Below, piece after piece: positions 25,072 to 37,267 of a stretch of 64,000 nt of DNA. The stretch lies in NCBI GenBank assembly GCA_027943245.1, contig JANDJZ010000079.1, forward strand, positions 62,001 to 126,000. The letters run 5' to 3'. The translations under genes were made by a program, and so were the position numbers. The DNA comes from Acanthamoeba sp. SK_2022b. Lineage: Eukaryota; Discosea; Longamoebia; Acanthamoebidae. Under the pieces are notes generated by a model. That model saw only the letters and a list, made by a program, of their open reading frames with translations. It was not told the DNA's origin and made no database searches. The number at the start of each line of letters is the position of its first letter. The stretch's first letter is position 1.

Positions 25072-27939
25072 ATGTGGAAGTTGCTTGGATTCTCAGATGA
25101 GAAGGACCCTGAGGCGGCGGCAGCGCCACAGCAACTTACGATGGTGCGATCGAGGGCTGTCCGCAACGCAGAAACGGACAGTGAGGCAGAACCGACAGGC
25201 CCCGACACCTCTTCAATGAGTAAGAAGGGCTCAAAGCCGGCGGGTGGTAAATTCACGACGTGTGAGTTCAAATCACACGGAATCAGGCTCGACTATCCCA
25301 AGAGCTGGAGCGTGGTGGAGGAGCAGAGAAAGATCGTACTCTACCACCCGTCTGACCGCAGCATCTCCATCAACCTCATCATTGGTGTTGTCGCGTTCGG
25401 CACCGACCTCGACGAGCTCACCTCGCAAGCCCTCGACATGTACCCTGCCCCCTTTGCTCTCTTTTTTTCACCGTATTTGTTTTATTTATTTGTCAGGGCG
25501 GTTGTTGAGTGTCATTACGTGTTGCTTTCCTAACCCTGTTATGGGCTTTTTGTGCGTGTGCGCTGATAGGCCAAGGAAGCTGATGGCGAAGGGCGTGCTC
25601 GATCAGTCGTCGCTACCGCTGGAGGTGAAGGACACGCAGATGCTGGGCAGGCCTGCCTGCAGCCTCGCCTACAAGCTCAACATGGGTGGCAAACGGTTAG
25701 TGCTCAGTCCACCGCTTCTGAAGCTGTCCATGCCCCAGCGCCTAATCCCACGTGGATGTATCTTGCAGTAAGGTGGAGCAGACGTGGACAGAAAACAGAG
25801 GCCGTTCTTTCATCGTTACTCGTGCTGGACCAGGTACAACGCACCACCTCCATCGTCCTCTGTAATAGATGACTTGTACCTCACCAAGCGTTTCCAGAGG
25901 ACGTGTACGCCACCCACCAGCCGACGTTCGATCGCATCATCCAGTCTATTGCATTCCTGTCCAAGGTGCGCCGAACAAAGAGAGACCGAAAGAGAGGGAG
26001 ACATCGTCCTGCAACACTCACGCACAATCTTTTCTTTGGCTGATGCGTAGGAAGCCGAGGAGTACGAGCCACCAGAGGAGGAGAGGAAGCGCGCGGCGCG
26101 TCTGCGACGGAATCAGCCTGCTCAACCCTCCAGCCACGAGGGCATGTACCTGGCGAAGCCTGGCGTGCTCATCTACTCCACTTTTGAAGACTACGCGAAG
26201 CAGTTCCGAGTCCGGTAAGTAGAAACCACACACGGTCAGGCTACGTGTTGAGCTGCCTGAAGTGGTCTTCTCACGTTTACCTGTGGGTCCAGATATCCGG
26301 GCATTTTCGAGCCCAACCCTACGAAAGAAGCCAAGGACGGTGTCCCCAGCCTCACGCTGAAGCTGTGCCTGTGCGTTGCACTCCTCCGATGTTACCCGCG
26401 CAGCTCGTGCTGAACTGGTTGCTCACCGCGCAACACGCACTCAGGCATCCGAAGGGGGCGAAGCAAGAGCCCAAGAGCGAGGACACGGAAAGGGAAGCCA
26501 AGGAACGGAAGCTTCGGGAGTCGCTCGAAGCTGTACAGATCAGCGTCACCGTCAACGCTTCCAAGTCTGAAGGCGAACATTTGGATGAGTCGCGAAGGCT
26601 CGCCATTGGTGCCGAGGTGTCCTCATCCGACACGCAGCTCTCTGGTAATGCCTTCCTTTGCTTCCCGCGCGGTTTGCTGTTCAGCGGCTGACCCTTCTCA
26701 CGGCGCTGCGTATAGGCCATGCTGCACGGAAGCTCACGTACACCGTCACCCTTGACGGACAGACCAGGAAACTCACCGAGGTGATCGCTGTCAAAAATGG
26801 TTCGTGTGCCGCTGTAGATAGGAGGGCTGCCTGCGCGAGTTCTGACCCTTTCTGTCGTCGTTTGTACTCGACAGAGAAACTGTACGTCGTCTCGCTGAGC
26901 CACCCGTACGACGAAACGAGCGAGTCCACCGCTGAGGCCGACGCCCACGCCTATTTCTTTGGCCACATCACTCGACAGGTGAGGCCTTCTTGCCCCCCTC
27001 CCCTTCCCAGAGTTGTTATGCTGTTGATGTTGATATCGGCACTAACCACTGATGTCTTTGGCCTACAGTTCGAGTTCATTGACGATTCTACGCCATCAAA
27101 GGCTGATTTGTCCCTCTACCAGAACCACACCACACACCCCAAGGTAAGTCGAATCGTTCCTCTCGAGAAATGACAAAGCGCCTATGTTCTTTGCGGCAAT
27201 GAGCTCGCTGTTGTACGCTTAATCGTCTTCGTACAGATTGCGATCGAGTACTCGTCGACCACGCACCAAATCCAGCCGAACATGGGCGGCCCCTTCGTGA
27301 TCTCCCTCGTGCACTTTGCCGAGAAGAAAGAGGAGGACGCCAAGGGCAAGGGCAAGGGCAAAGCCAGGGCCCAGTCCAGCGACCCGCAGTCGCCTACTTC
27401 CATGGTCGGTCTCATCGTCAGCCCTCTCCCCGATGCCGGAGACAAAGCCGGTACTGCTGCGCCACTTACGCATGGACATACGTGGCGGCACCTCCACTCA
27501 CTGCCCTTTGGTTTTCTTCAAGTGTGGAACCTGGACAAGTTCGGCACGATGATCAAGAAACAGCTGCTTCAACGGGGCAGCAACTGCCGCATCATACATG
27601 AGGAGGATGTGACCATCACCAACGGCCGGATGAAGGGTCGTGATATCGTCTACGTGGCGGGTACCCGCACCCCGTCCTTCCTGCCATGATTATGGCTTAC
27701 TCGATCATGAGGGAGAGAGACAGAGGCTCACTTTTGTTGCTTCAGATGCCCAGCCGGCGGGATCAACGCCACAGATGAACAAGGGGCTGGCGATGCAGCA
27801 GATGCGATGCCTGCAGAGAGTCTACCTCTTCGGCAACACGTCATACGTGCTCCTCTTCCAATCCATGGACGCCACCTTCGATGAGGAGTGGGCCCTCGCC
27901 GCGCCCATCCTTCGCTCCTTCCAGTTCTTCTCCTCTTGA
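25072..27939 (+). CDS. Protein with three tandem PsbP/DUF1795-like units
   Basis: Hypothetical protein of roughly 650-700 residues in many short exons. The ATG at 25072 gives MWKLLGFSDEKD, and the stop is at 27939 after FQFFSS. Unit 1 (about 25270-26000) has FKSHGIRLDYPKSWSVVEE, ISINLIIG, LDELTSQALDMA and the closing RIIQSIAFLSK. Unit 2 (about 26500-27090) repeats the pattern with VTVNASKSEGEHLDESRR, RKLTYTVTLDG, KLYVVSLSHPYD and FGHITRQFEFID. Unit 3 (about 27235-27939) reads VISLVHFAEKK, WNLDKFGTMIKKQL, GRMKGRDIVYV, TSYVLLFQSMDATFDEEW and ILRSFQF. The order (strand, helix with LD, two beta hairpins, helix, short hydrophobic strand) matches PsbP/DcrB/DUF1795-type alpha-beta sandwiches; this is inference from pattern. 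No signal peptide, membrane span or enzyme motif is seen. The next gene (N6AMT1) starts only 74 bp downstream on the same strand. Confidence 0.7.
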
Positions 27940-28013
27940 AGCAAAGAAAAGAGGGAGGAAAACAAATAAGACAATAACAATAAATCATCAGATCTCGCCG
28001 TTGAACCACGAAG

Positions 28014-29003
28014 ATGGCGGGGGTGGAGAAGATGGCAACCCCGGAATTGGGGCATCTAACTGCTGCAGATTTCGAGCGGGTCTATGAGCCTGCCCATGAC
28101 ACCTTTCTCTTCCTCGACGCTCTACAACAAGACGCCCCATTCCTGCGAGAACGCCAGCCTCTCCTTTGCCTTGAGGTCGGGTTCGTTCGCCTCGTGTCCT
28201 CCCTCTTTGCTGCAACTCCTGTTGTGACAGTCGGCGCAGGTCGGGGAGTGGCTGTGTGGTGAGCTTCCTGGCGAAGGAGGTCCTGCGCGGGCTGCCCACA
28301 AGCTTCTTTGCCACTGACCTCAACCAACACGCGGCTGCGGCCACTGCGGCCACGGCCCGAGCCAACGGCGTACGCTCACCCCCTTCACACGCCATCACCA
28401 GGGACGAGGTGCCAATTGGCGAGCGGCATATCATAATCGGTCCAGGTGAGCGTCAACTGCGTATGCACTGATCTCGTGTCGGGCCTGGAGCGCGTCGTGG
28501 GGAAGATCGACGTGCTTCTCTTTAACCCCCCATACGTGCCCACCGAAGACGACGAGGTGGGTCTTCCTCTTGCTCCCGTTAGTCGCTGCACGCTGTCTCA
28601 CGCATCGACTAGGTCGGAAGCAAGGGCATAGAGGCCGCCTGGGCAGGTGGAGTGGACGGTCGACGAGTTCTCGATAGACTCCTTCCTCTCGTTCCCGTAC
28701 CGTTACCTACCTACCAACTCTGGATGCACCTGCAGAGCTAATGACAACACGGCGGCCACTCGCACAGGAGCTGTTGTCACCGAAAGGTTGTTTTTATCTG
28801 GTGGTGGTGCGGGAGAACAAGCCCGACGAGATCATGGCCCTCCTCGCCCGCTCTGGATTCTCCTCCAAGGTGCTTCAATCAGCACTCGCCTTGTGCACAT
28901 TGCGTTCTCACCCAACTCTTTCTTTGCGTGCGTGTGACAGTTCGTTCTTTCGCGGGTCGCCTTCAACGAACACCTGTCCATCCTCCGGTTCTGGCGAGAC
29001 TGA
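28014..29003 (+). CDS. N6AMT1: HEMK2-type protein N5-glutamine methyltransferase
   Basis: Class I SAM-dependent methyltransferase of the HemK2/Mtq2 family. With Trm112 it methylates the GGQ glutamine of release factor eRF1. Exon 1 (28014-28180) has VYEPAHDTFLFLDAL. A 59-bp intron splits the SAM-binding loop, restored as LEVGSGSGCVVSFL from exon 2 at 28240. ATDLNQHAA follows, then the catalytic NPPY box in LLFNPPYVPTEDDE (about 28515-28555), SKGIEAAWAGGVDGRRVLDRL, LLSPKGCFYLVVVRENKPDEI and the C-terminal VLSRVAFNEHLSILRFWRD. The stop is at 29003. Length, about 215-220 residues, and motif order match the eukaryotic family closely. The start MAGVEKMATPELGH is the first in-frame Met; the second Met at 28032 is also possible. 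Confidence 0.93.
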
Positions 29004-29582
29004 TCACAACACAAATAAATACTAATTAACATTACTGTAGGGCAAGTGTATTATTTATTTGTATATTTTTATTGAGAATTGGTAACGAAATTAATTTGCT
29101 CTCCGCTCCGAGCTCCCACAATGACGGCGGCCGCGCGGGGCTATGTGTAGGGGCGGCCGTGGTGAGGGAAGGCATAGTCATTTCACACAAAGCCAAGCGA
29201 CTTATAGAGTTGCAACGTGTTCAGTCTCTTCAATGAGGGGCGGTCTTCGTCGCTGGGGTACCGTCTACCACGGCACGTTGGGCTAAGTGGTCGCGAGAGT
29301 GGAGCGCCGGGCTATTCACTCACCTTCCCCCAGTGGGAGGAGTGGGTCGCCGCCTTGGCCTACACCTCACTCATCTCTTCTTCTAAATCAAATGAAAACA
29401 TCCCTTATCTCACTGTTTGTGCGGGACTGGCACCCCAAGTAAACCTGTGCCTCCCTTGGCACTCTTTCACTTTTTTTTCTCTCTTTTTTTTTGTGTGCCA
29501 CAAGAAAGAAGCTCTCGTCCCAACCTATTTTTTGTGCGACTAGCAAAATCTTATCCACTGCTGCTGGCAGGGAGTGTGAGAG
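29004..29582. other. Intergenic region upstream of SEC15
   Basis: About 580 bp. The first part (29030-29100) is AT-rich and is probably the N6AMT1 polyadenylation region. The rest contains T-rich pyrimidine tracts (29468-29495) leading to the SEC15 start. No coding exon, tRNA box A/B pair or other RNA gene was recognised. Confidence 0.5.
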
Positions 29583-32500
29583 ATGAGTGACCACGATGAA
29601 AAGAAGGCCAGGAAAAAGAGGGAGAAGCTTGAGAAGAAGCTGGCACAGTCGGAGGGAAAGAGGCAAAGCCAGCTCATCCGAACTGGGTCGGCCTACTTCA
29701 ATGCACCCAAATCGCCATCATCCGAGGGTATGGGCGCGAGGACCAACTCCTCCAGTAAGCTCAAGCGCCTCGCTTCCATGTCCTCGCGCAACCTCTCGCC
29801 CGCATCCTTCAAGAAGAACAACGCTGCGGCCCCTTCGTCGTCGCTCTCAGTTTCTAATTCCAACTTGTCGGTTTCATCTTCGAACCTCTCCTCCCCTGGT
29901 GGCGAGGGCGCACGCCGCGCGAAGACGGGCAGCTTCATCGGTGGCGCAGCTACCAAGAAGCTCAGGCGTCTCTCTGCCTCCTTCGATCCGCGCAGGGGGT
30001 TTAACATGGGCGGCAGCTCGCGCACACTCAAGATGGTGGGCAGCTCGGACCGGTTCGGTCCGTACACCGACGACGAGGACGATAGCGGCATGAGCGACAG
30101 CGAAGGAGGCGCCTCATCGGAGGCGATGCTGGCCAAGTACCTCCCGTTCCTCGCGCCCGTTGCCACCAAGGTCATCGCCCAGGCCGTGGACGCGGCTCCG
30201 CCGTCCAACAGCGAGCCGTCGTCGTCTCGCCCCGCTGCCTCCTCCGCCGGCTCCTCCTATCCCTCCTCCAGCTTTGCCAGCGGACCCTTTGGCATCGATG
30301 AAGACGATGACCCTAACCTCCCAGGTCGATTCCTTTCGCTTGCTCTTCCGTTTGCGAGCAGCCCTTTGCGCAAGTTGGCTTTTTGTGTGCACTCCTGACT
30401 CCCTTCCAACCTCGCGTCCCGCGTGCGTTGGCGAACAACAGATGGAGCGACTGGCGAAGAGACGCAGGATGCCATTCTCAGCCTCATAGAGAGTGAGTCG
30501 CTCGGACCTACGTTCAGGTGGGACAACGACCCGGCTTTGGTCTATTCATGCAAACACTGACAGAGCGCTTTTGGTGTGTGCGTGTGTGACGTGATGTGTG
30601 ATGTGTGGAGGGCAGGTCGGTGTTTGAGCAGGAGAAGGAGCAGGAATTCATTCGCACGCTCGCTCTCTTCATTCGAGGCAAGAGGAAGGAGATCGAGAAC
30701 GTCTGCAACTTTCACTACCAGGTATCCTTTGCTCGCGGATTCAGTCCTGTGCGTCTGTCGATATTGACTGAAAAGGGCTCGTGTTACGTTTGCATCGGGG
30801 GGGGGGGACAAGGAATTCATTCACAGCGTGGACGAACTGCTGGCCTTGCGAACGGAAACCGGTCAGCTGAAGGATGATATCGTGCATCTCAACACACAGA
30901 TCCAGGCCACGGGCGCCTCCCTTCTTGACAAGGTGACCCCAATCCCTGTAACGCATTTGCTTTTGCGTTTTTTGCTGCTGACCCCATGGGCTCGTGTATG
31001 CGTGACAGTCGCAAGCACTGCTCGAGTTGCGTGCCACGCATGCCAACATCAACGCAGCGATTGAGGAGCTGTCGCGTTGCGTCTTCGTCTTCCATCAGTG
31101 CGAGCAGGCCAACCGACAGATCAAGGACGGGCAGTTTTACAAGGCCCTCAAGGTCAGCCCTCCCCACTACATGGCTCGTATGAGTGTAGTGCTTTCTGAC
31201 ATCGGATTGGTGGTGTGTTCCAGGTGTTGGGAGAGATCGAGCATCAGTCGTTACCACAACTGCCCCAGTATGAGTTCGTCAAATATCTCGGTGCGTGAAA
31301 ATCACGGTTTTGCTGGCCAGGCTCATCGGCAGAGTGTGGTCGTGATGCCGCCGTGCCCTGTGCTCATCTCTCTTCTTGCACACAGAAAGCAAGATCCCGG
31401 CGCTCAAGGAGACGATCAAGAAATACGTCACCGACGAATTTAATGACTGGCTGGTCAGGTACCAATACGACGTCTGCATGGATTGTGTAATCGCCTTTTC
31501 TCTAAGCACTTTTTCATTTCGTGACAGTATGCGCGAGCACGCTATGGACATAGGAGCGCTGGCCATCGAGCAGATGACCGCTCAGATCAAGGAAGAGCAA
31601 CGAATCAAGCAAGAACTGCAGGTCTGCCTCCTCCCCTTCTCACCTGCAAGTGTGTCGTCTCCGGTTGACCCTGTTCTCTTGTCGTTGGTGTAAATGAAAA
31701 TCACAGGAAACTGTGTACAGAGCACCGGAGAGCGAGGTCCCCGAGAAGGAGGACAAGAAGCGGAGGCGAAAGAAAGACGCCACCACGCCCAGAGGACGCA
31801 ACGCAACAAAGGGCAAGGAGGCCGGTCGGGCCACTACGCGACAAGAAAGCGAGAACAACGACGAAGGTATGCTTGCCTATGATGCCCTCGCCGTCCCATC
31901 AGCTGCGCACCACTAACCACCGCGATGCAGTGAGCATCTTCCAGCGAGCGGGCGTTACCTTTACGCCCGTGTACAAGTGCATCCACATCTACGAGAACCT
32001 GTCATCACTTACCGAGTTCGAGAACTACTATCAATACACGCGCCAGGTATACCTTCTACCAACCGGCCGTCACTCTGCTCTGCTTGCTGATAATTTCTCC
32101 TCCTCCGTTTCTTTTCGTTGTTGTTGCGTGATTCGCTTTGCGCACAAAGCTGCAAGCGCACTTGGTGCAGCAGGGGCCCGCTGGGCCCGCTTTTCTCGCA
32201 AGCAGGCGCGCCTACGAGTCCTACTTTTTCCAGATCACAGGCTTCTTCATCGTCGAAGCACACGTCTGGCACACCACCCAGAACCTCATCTCCCCCTCGA
32301 CGGTACCCTGTCTCCTCTCTCTCTCTCACACACACCACACACACAGCTACGCCCTACGCCCTACATTCCACACTCCGCAGTGCATTCTTCTCAAATGTGT
32401 TGGGCTGGCCTTGGGTACCACACCAACAACAGGTGAAAGGCTGGTGGGAGACGGCCGCGCACCGCATCCGCGCGGCCCTGCAGGAGCAGGTGACGACCTA

Positions 32501-34445
32501 CTGCAAGGATGTGGTGGTGCTGCAGCAGTTGCGGGACTTTGTGTTCCTCTTCACGCGCACCATCAGCACCTACGGGTACGATGTGACGCTGATGCAGGAC
32601 TTCTTCAAGAACATGCGCGACAAGTACATCGACCTTGCCACCCAGTCCTACCGCGAGGAGTTCCTCACGGTACAGCACGCCTCCCTCCCCCCACACGTGG
32701 ATGTTCGTTTCGCGCTGCTGTACTGATGAGCACGATCGCACGTACTAGGTCATGGAAAGGGAGACCTTCCAGCCACTGTATATAGCCGACAACGAGGAGT
32801 ATCAGCTAATGATCCTCGACAACAACCTGGACCAGATCTTCCCCCACCAACTGCGGTACGCCTTTTGTGATGGTTTACGAACAATGCGCGCGCGCACACA
32901 CACGCACGTACACACACACATGTCGCCGGACGCAAACCTCGCTTGTTCTTCGGTCAGACTGCCCATGAAGTTTCCCTTTTGCGCGTTCGTGCCGAATTGC
33001 GTGTCGATCGTGAAGCACTTCATCAAGACCTACTACGAATTCTCCAAGGACCTCTTTGCCGACACGGACGAGTTTGTGAAAAAGGTAGAGGAGGCCCGCG
33101 TCGTCGCTCTCTTTTTCTTTCTCTTAAACATATGCGTTATCTAGGGAACGGAGCTGCTGCTCAAGGTCATGTGCAGCACGATCAGCAAACAAGTAACCGA
33201 TTCGAGCACAAGCAATGTCTCGTCGTTGGTGCAGCTCTCCTTGAGCCTTCCCTACATGAAGAATTGCTGCAACATCTTCGAAGGCTACATCTCTTCCTTC
33301 AAGTACGCGCTGCGCGTACGCTGCCTCAACCGCTGCGTCTGCGCTCATGTCGAATGTTGTGCGGGAACCATAGATACCTGGGCGCGGAGGCTTCGCCGCT
33401 GAGTCGGTCGATGTTCGACGCTCTGCGCGAGAATGCGGAGAAGCGCATGTTCGAGGTCATCGACCGAAAGATCGACGAGCTCTTTGACAACGTCGACATC
33501 AACTGGTACGACCTAGCTCGCTAGAAGCCTCACCTATACTCCTCCAACGTTACATGTCTGTCGGGGGGGCTGGCGCCCTTGCAGGGCACCGCAAGCGCCG
33601 TCCAAGGAGCCCAGAGATTGGGTTGGGGGTATGTCGCCACCTCAAGCCGAAACGGCATATCTGGATTGGTGTACTGATCTCGTTGAGTGGTGTTCCCCTT
33701 GGCAGAGTTGTTCTTGTATCTGCAAACGACGTTGGCTGTGTTTGATCCGTTGCGACAAGAGCTGCGGGACGAAATCACGCTTGAGGCGTTCAATCGCATG
33801 GCTGTCTGCTTGCGGGTTCGTACGGCGCGACGCAGTGCAAGCCGACATCGCGTTTGTGTCTCTCATCTCCACGGTGTACGTGCAGAACATGGTTTACAAC
33901 AACGACGCCAAGCGCATCAACAGAGCGGCGATCCAGAGTCTGGATAGCGACCTGCGATATGCGGAGAGCTACACCCGGCAGTGGAACGTCTCCGCCCTCC
34001 AGAGCTCCCTACAGGAACTGCGTCAGGTGAACCACACGGACGACCTCACTTTCCACTCCTCGCGCCCGCTTGCTCGCACTCACTCGCTTCAAATTGGTCG
34101 TACGGCAGTTGGTGAACTTGTTACTGACCGACAACGTGCTCGAGTTCTTGGACGAACGGGTGCGGCGAGCCAAGTACCCCGATCTTGTGGACATTCCCAA
34201 GCTCGTTGGTCTGCTGCACAAGTACGCGCACGACTTCACATATGAATTGTTGCTGGCGCTGATGTTACTGATCGATACACCTATGTAGGTTCGAGACGGA
34301 GACAACCCTTGGTCGATTCTCTGTGGCTCTGGGCGGCAAGGCCTCGAAGCGTCAGACTGTGGAGACACTCATACGCAGTCTCTCAAACGAGAGAAGTGGC
34401 TCCAGCAGCCCCATGGCATTTCTTGCCCTCAGAGGCGACAAATGA
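29583..34445 (+). CDS. SEC15: Exocyst complex component SEC15 (EXOC6)
   Basis: Exocyst subunit that tethers secretory vesicles at the plasma membrane; in the family its C-terminal helical bundle binds Rab11/Sec4-type GTPases. The ATG at 29583 opens a Ser/Lys-rich, probably disordered N-terminal region of about 245 residues (to 30325). The conserved part then starts with REFIRTL-like FIRTLALFIRGKRKEIENV (about 30645-30710). It continues with LKDDIVHLNTQIQ, FYKALKVLGEIEHQSLPQL, GVTFTPVYKCIHIYENL with NYYQYTRQ (about 31945-32045), YESYFFQITGFFIVE, LRDFVFLFTRTISTYGYDV, PFCAFVPNCVSIVKHFIKTYY and the C-terminal VYVQNMVYNNDAKRINRAAI and VLEFLDERVRRAKYPDL. The stop is at 34445. Around 33685-33710 the conserved frame changes with no normal-sized intron available, so a micro-intron or frameshift is present there. 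Total is about 1,050 residues, longer than typical because of the N-terminal extension. Confidence 0.88.
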
Positions 34446-34657
34446 ACATTGATGTGAAGAGAACCCCCTAACAACACCCAAACACCCTTGATGTCGTACT
34501 GGCGTGGTCTGTGACTAAAAACTCTGGTGCTGGTAATATACGCCCGTCTCGCCACCACCTCGCAGGGAGCTCTATCGGGTGCACCCGATTGGCCGAGGGT
34601 CAAATGTCAAACGCCCTTGTTAGTTGTCAACGTAATTATAATAAGCACGTAAAATAA

Positions 34658-36272
34658 ATGGAGGTACCAACAGTAAGGCCTGGTTGTGAAACTCGTTTCG
34701 TGGTGCAGAATGTGTTTGTTCCTAGCGCCCTCCTGCAAGGTACACAAGAATCAAATCTTAAGGAAGATCTTAATCTTTGTTCATCTTTTGTTTGGTTTTG
34801 GGGGACAGAGGAGTGGCAAGAGCGGGGCAACACCGAGTGCGTGCGTCGCGACGTCCACATTGACGCCGGTGTGATCGTGGCCGTCACCGAGCCCAACGAC
34901 GCCGGCCCGGCAGGCCCCGCCATCACCGTCATCGACGGCACCACCAAGCTCCTGCTTCCTGGGTGAGGGCCTCTCTTATCTGCACACGCGTGTGCGTGTC
35001 GTGCGCTGACGTCGTGCGTGTCGTGCGTGTGTTGCGCAGGTTCCTGAATGGACACACGCACTCGGGAGAGATGTTCAACCGCGGGGCGATCCCGCCGCTG
35101 CCGCTGGAGCTCTGGCTGGGCTACCTCTGGGACCACAGCCCACAGGACCCCAGCCTCTACTACCTCTCCGCCCTCCTGAACGTTCGTCACCCCCGCCTCC
35201 CTCCCCTCTCGCCCTATCTCACGCATGTGCGGTGTCTGCGGTGGTGCATGTGTGAGGCGTGGTGAGTGCAGGCGGTGGAGGGACTGAAGACGGGGGTGAC
35301 ATGCGTGCTGGATATGCCCTCGGTGATGGGCAGCCCTGGCCAGGAGTTCGAGTGCCTTGAGGCCGTCTGTCGGGTAACGTCACACAACGACCTCCGCGCC
35401 GCTCTGCTGCTGACGTGGCATGGCGTGCATTACACCACCTGTGCACACACAACATGCAGGCGTACAGGGAGGTGGGGATCCGCGCGTTCGTGTGTCCTCT
35501 CGTGGGCGACCTGCCCTTCGACGCGGCCGTGGCCTACGGGTGCGGCCACGGCCGCAGCCCCTACGCCGGAGCTGACAAGCACGAACCGCGCAAGACCGAC
35601 TGGATCATGGCCTTCATGGAGAACGCCGTCCAGGTGCACACCACCTCACAACATAAACAGCAGCAGCAGCAGCAGCAATATACACGCACACTCACTTACC
35701 ACCGCACGCACACGCATGGCAAAACAGAAGCTGCATCGGCCGGAGGATGGAATCGAGATTGGGGTGGGTCCGACCGGTATGCAGATGTGCAGCAACGAAC
35801 TGTTCACCCGGTGCCGGGAGCTGAGCGAGAAGCACGGACTCGTGCGGCACACTCACCTCCTCGAGACCGTAAACCAAAAGAAGGTAGCCTCGATCGACAA
35901 GGCCGCGGTTGGTTCGCCGATGATTGAAAGTCGGTTGCGGTGTGCGTGTGCGTATGTGCGTGTGCGTATCAAGTTGGCGATGGAGAAATATGGATGTAGT
36001 GCGGTGGAGCATTTGACGAAGCTGGGCTTCTTCAACGAGAAGACCACCTGCGCTCACTCTGTCTGGCTCGACAGCAAGTACGCTCCGCGCACACACATCG
36101 ACACCACCGCACCACCGGGCAATGAGCTGACGAGACTCGATGATGGACTTGCAGTGACATTGCTGTTCTGAAGCCGACCGGCGCAACGCCCGTCCACAAC
36201 CCGCTCTCCAACCTCCGTTTGGGCAGGTAGGCCCGCGGCTCCATTCCAGATACCAGTGTTAACCCGCACGTG

Positions 36273-36339
<67 letters not shown>

Positions 36340-37267
36340 GTGTGTGTGTGTGTCGTGTGTGTGTGTCGTGTGTATCACATTGCCGTGTTGACGCACACGC
36401 AAGTGGGATCGCGCCGGTGCTGAAGTACCTCGACGCCAAGATCAACGTGTGTTTCGGATGCGACGGTGCCTCATCCAACGACTCCCAGGACATGCTTGAG
36501 GTGCTCATACCGTACACGCATCGCACGACCACACAACGCATGCAACACACGCAGCGCACCGTGTTGCTCATTTCCAAGAATGCGCAGGCAATCAAGATTG
36601 GCTCGATCCTGCACAACATCACCGACTTGGACTACACCCGCTGGATCACCCCCGACCAGGTCCGTCCCTCTCTTTCACTCCGTGGCGTGATGAGGCTCAG
36701 GAATTGAGAGAGTGTGGCGGTGCATACATGCCTGTTACGATTCAGGCATTCCGCATGGCGGCAATCGGAGGCGCGCGGGCGGTCGGACTGCAGGACAAGA
36801 CGGGCCTTGTCGAAGTGGGCCGGTCGGCCGACCTGGTGCTTTACGACCTTGCCAACTCGCTCTCCATCTTGCCCCGCACCGACATCCTCGGGTATTCGCC
36901 CCAACCGCACACACCTTTAAGAAACACACGCGTATGAAACGACACGACACACGCCGAAACAGGTTGCTGTTGCTGGGTCGGCCCAACAATCTGGTGACGG
37001 ATGTGTGGGTGCGCGGTCGCCGCGTTGTCAGTAACGGCCAAGTGGTACACTCGCATACTCCATCGCATGGCCACCGTGCACGCGGGCTTACTGGCTGGAT
37101 GGACGGATGGTGGGGACCTAAAGGCGGGGGTTGACGAGGAGAAGCTGAAGAGGGACCTGTTTGCCTCCTCGGATTGGAACACCATGCCGCGCACATCAGC
37201 CATGCGCTCCTCGGTCGAGCGGCGGTACCGCCAGGTCGTGGTGGACACCACCACAGAGCGAGAATAG
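34658..37267 (+). CDS. Atz/Trz-type amidohydrolase (aminohydrolase/deaminase)
   Basis: Metal-dependent hydrolase of the cytosolic deaminase group (guanine deaminase, methylthioadenosine/SAH deaminase, TrzN/AtzB relatives). Exon 1 is 34658-34739 and exon 2 starts at 34809. Metal ligands are visible in order: LLPGFLNGHTHSGEMF (HxH, about 35030-35060), RHTHLLET (about 35846), TTCAHSVWLDS (about 36045-36075) and CFGCDGASSNDSQDML, where the Asp is the catalytic ligand (about 36452). HNPLSNLRLGSGIAPVLKYL is rejoined across an intron that carries a (GT)n tract. The C-terminus has GRSADLVLYDL and LVTDVWVRGRRVVSNGQVV, the usual composite-domain end. The stop is at 37267. About 480 residues is normal for the family. 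The substrate cannot be assigned: the LGSGIAPV motif favours MTA/SAH- or triazine-type enzymes over true guanine deaminase. Confidence 0.85.
36275..36371. repeat. (GT)n microsatellite in an amidohydrolase intron
   Basis: An uninterrupted GT run (36275-36338, 32 units) followed by shorter runs separated by TCGTG. It lies inside the intron between the LRLG and SGIAPV exon halves and is read as GT on the coding strand, downstream of the 5' splice site. Confidence 0.97.
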
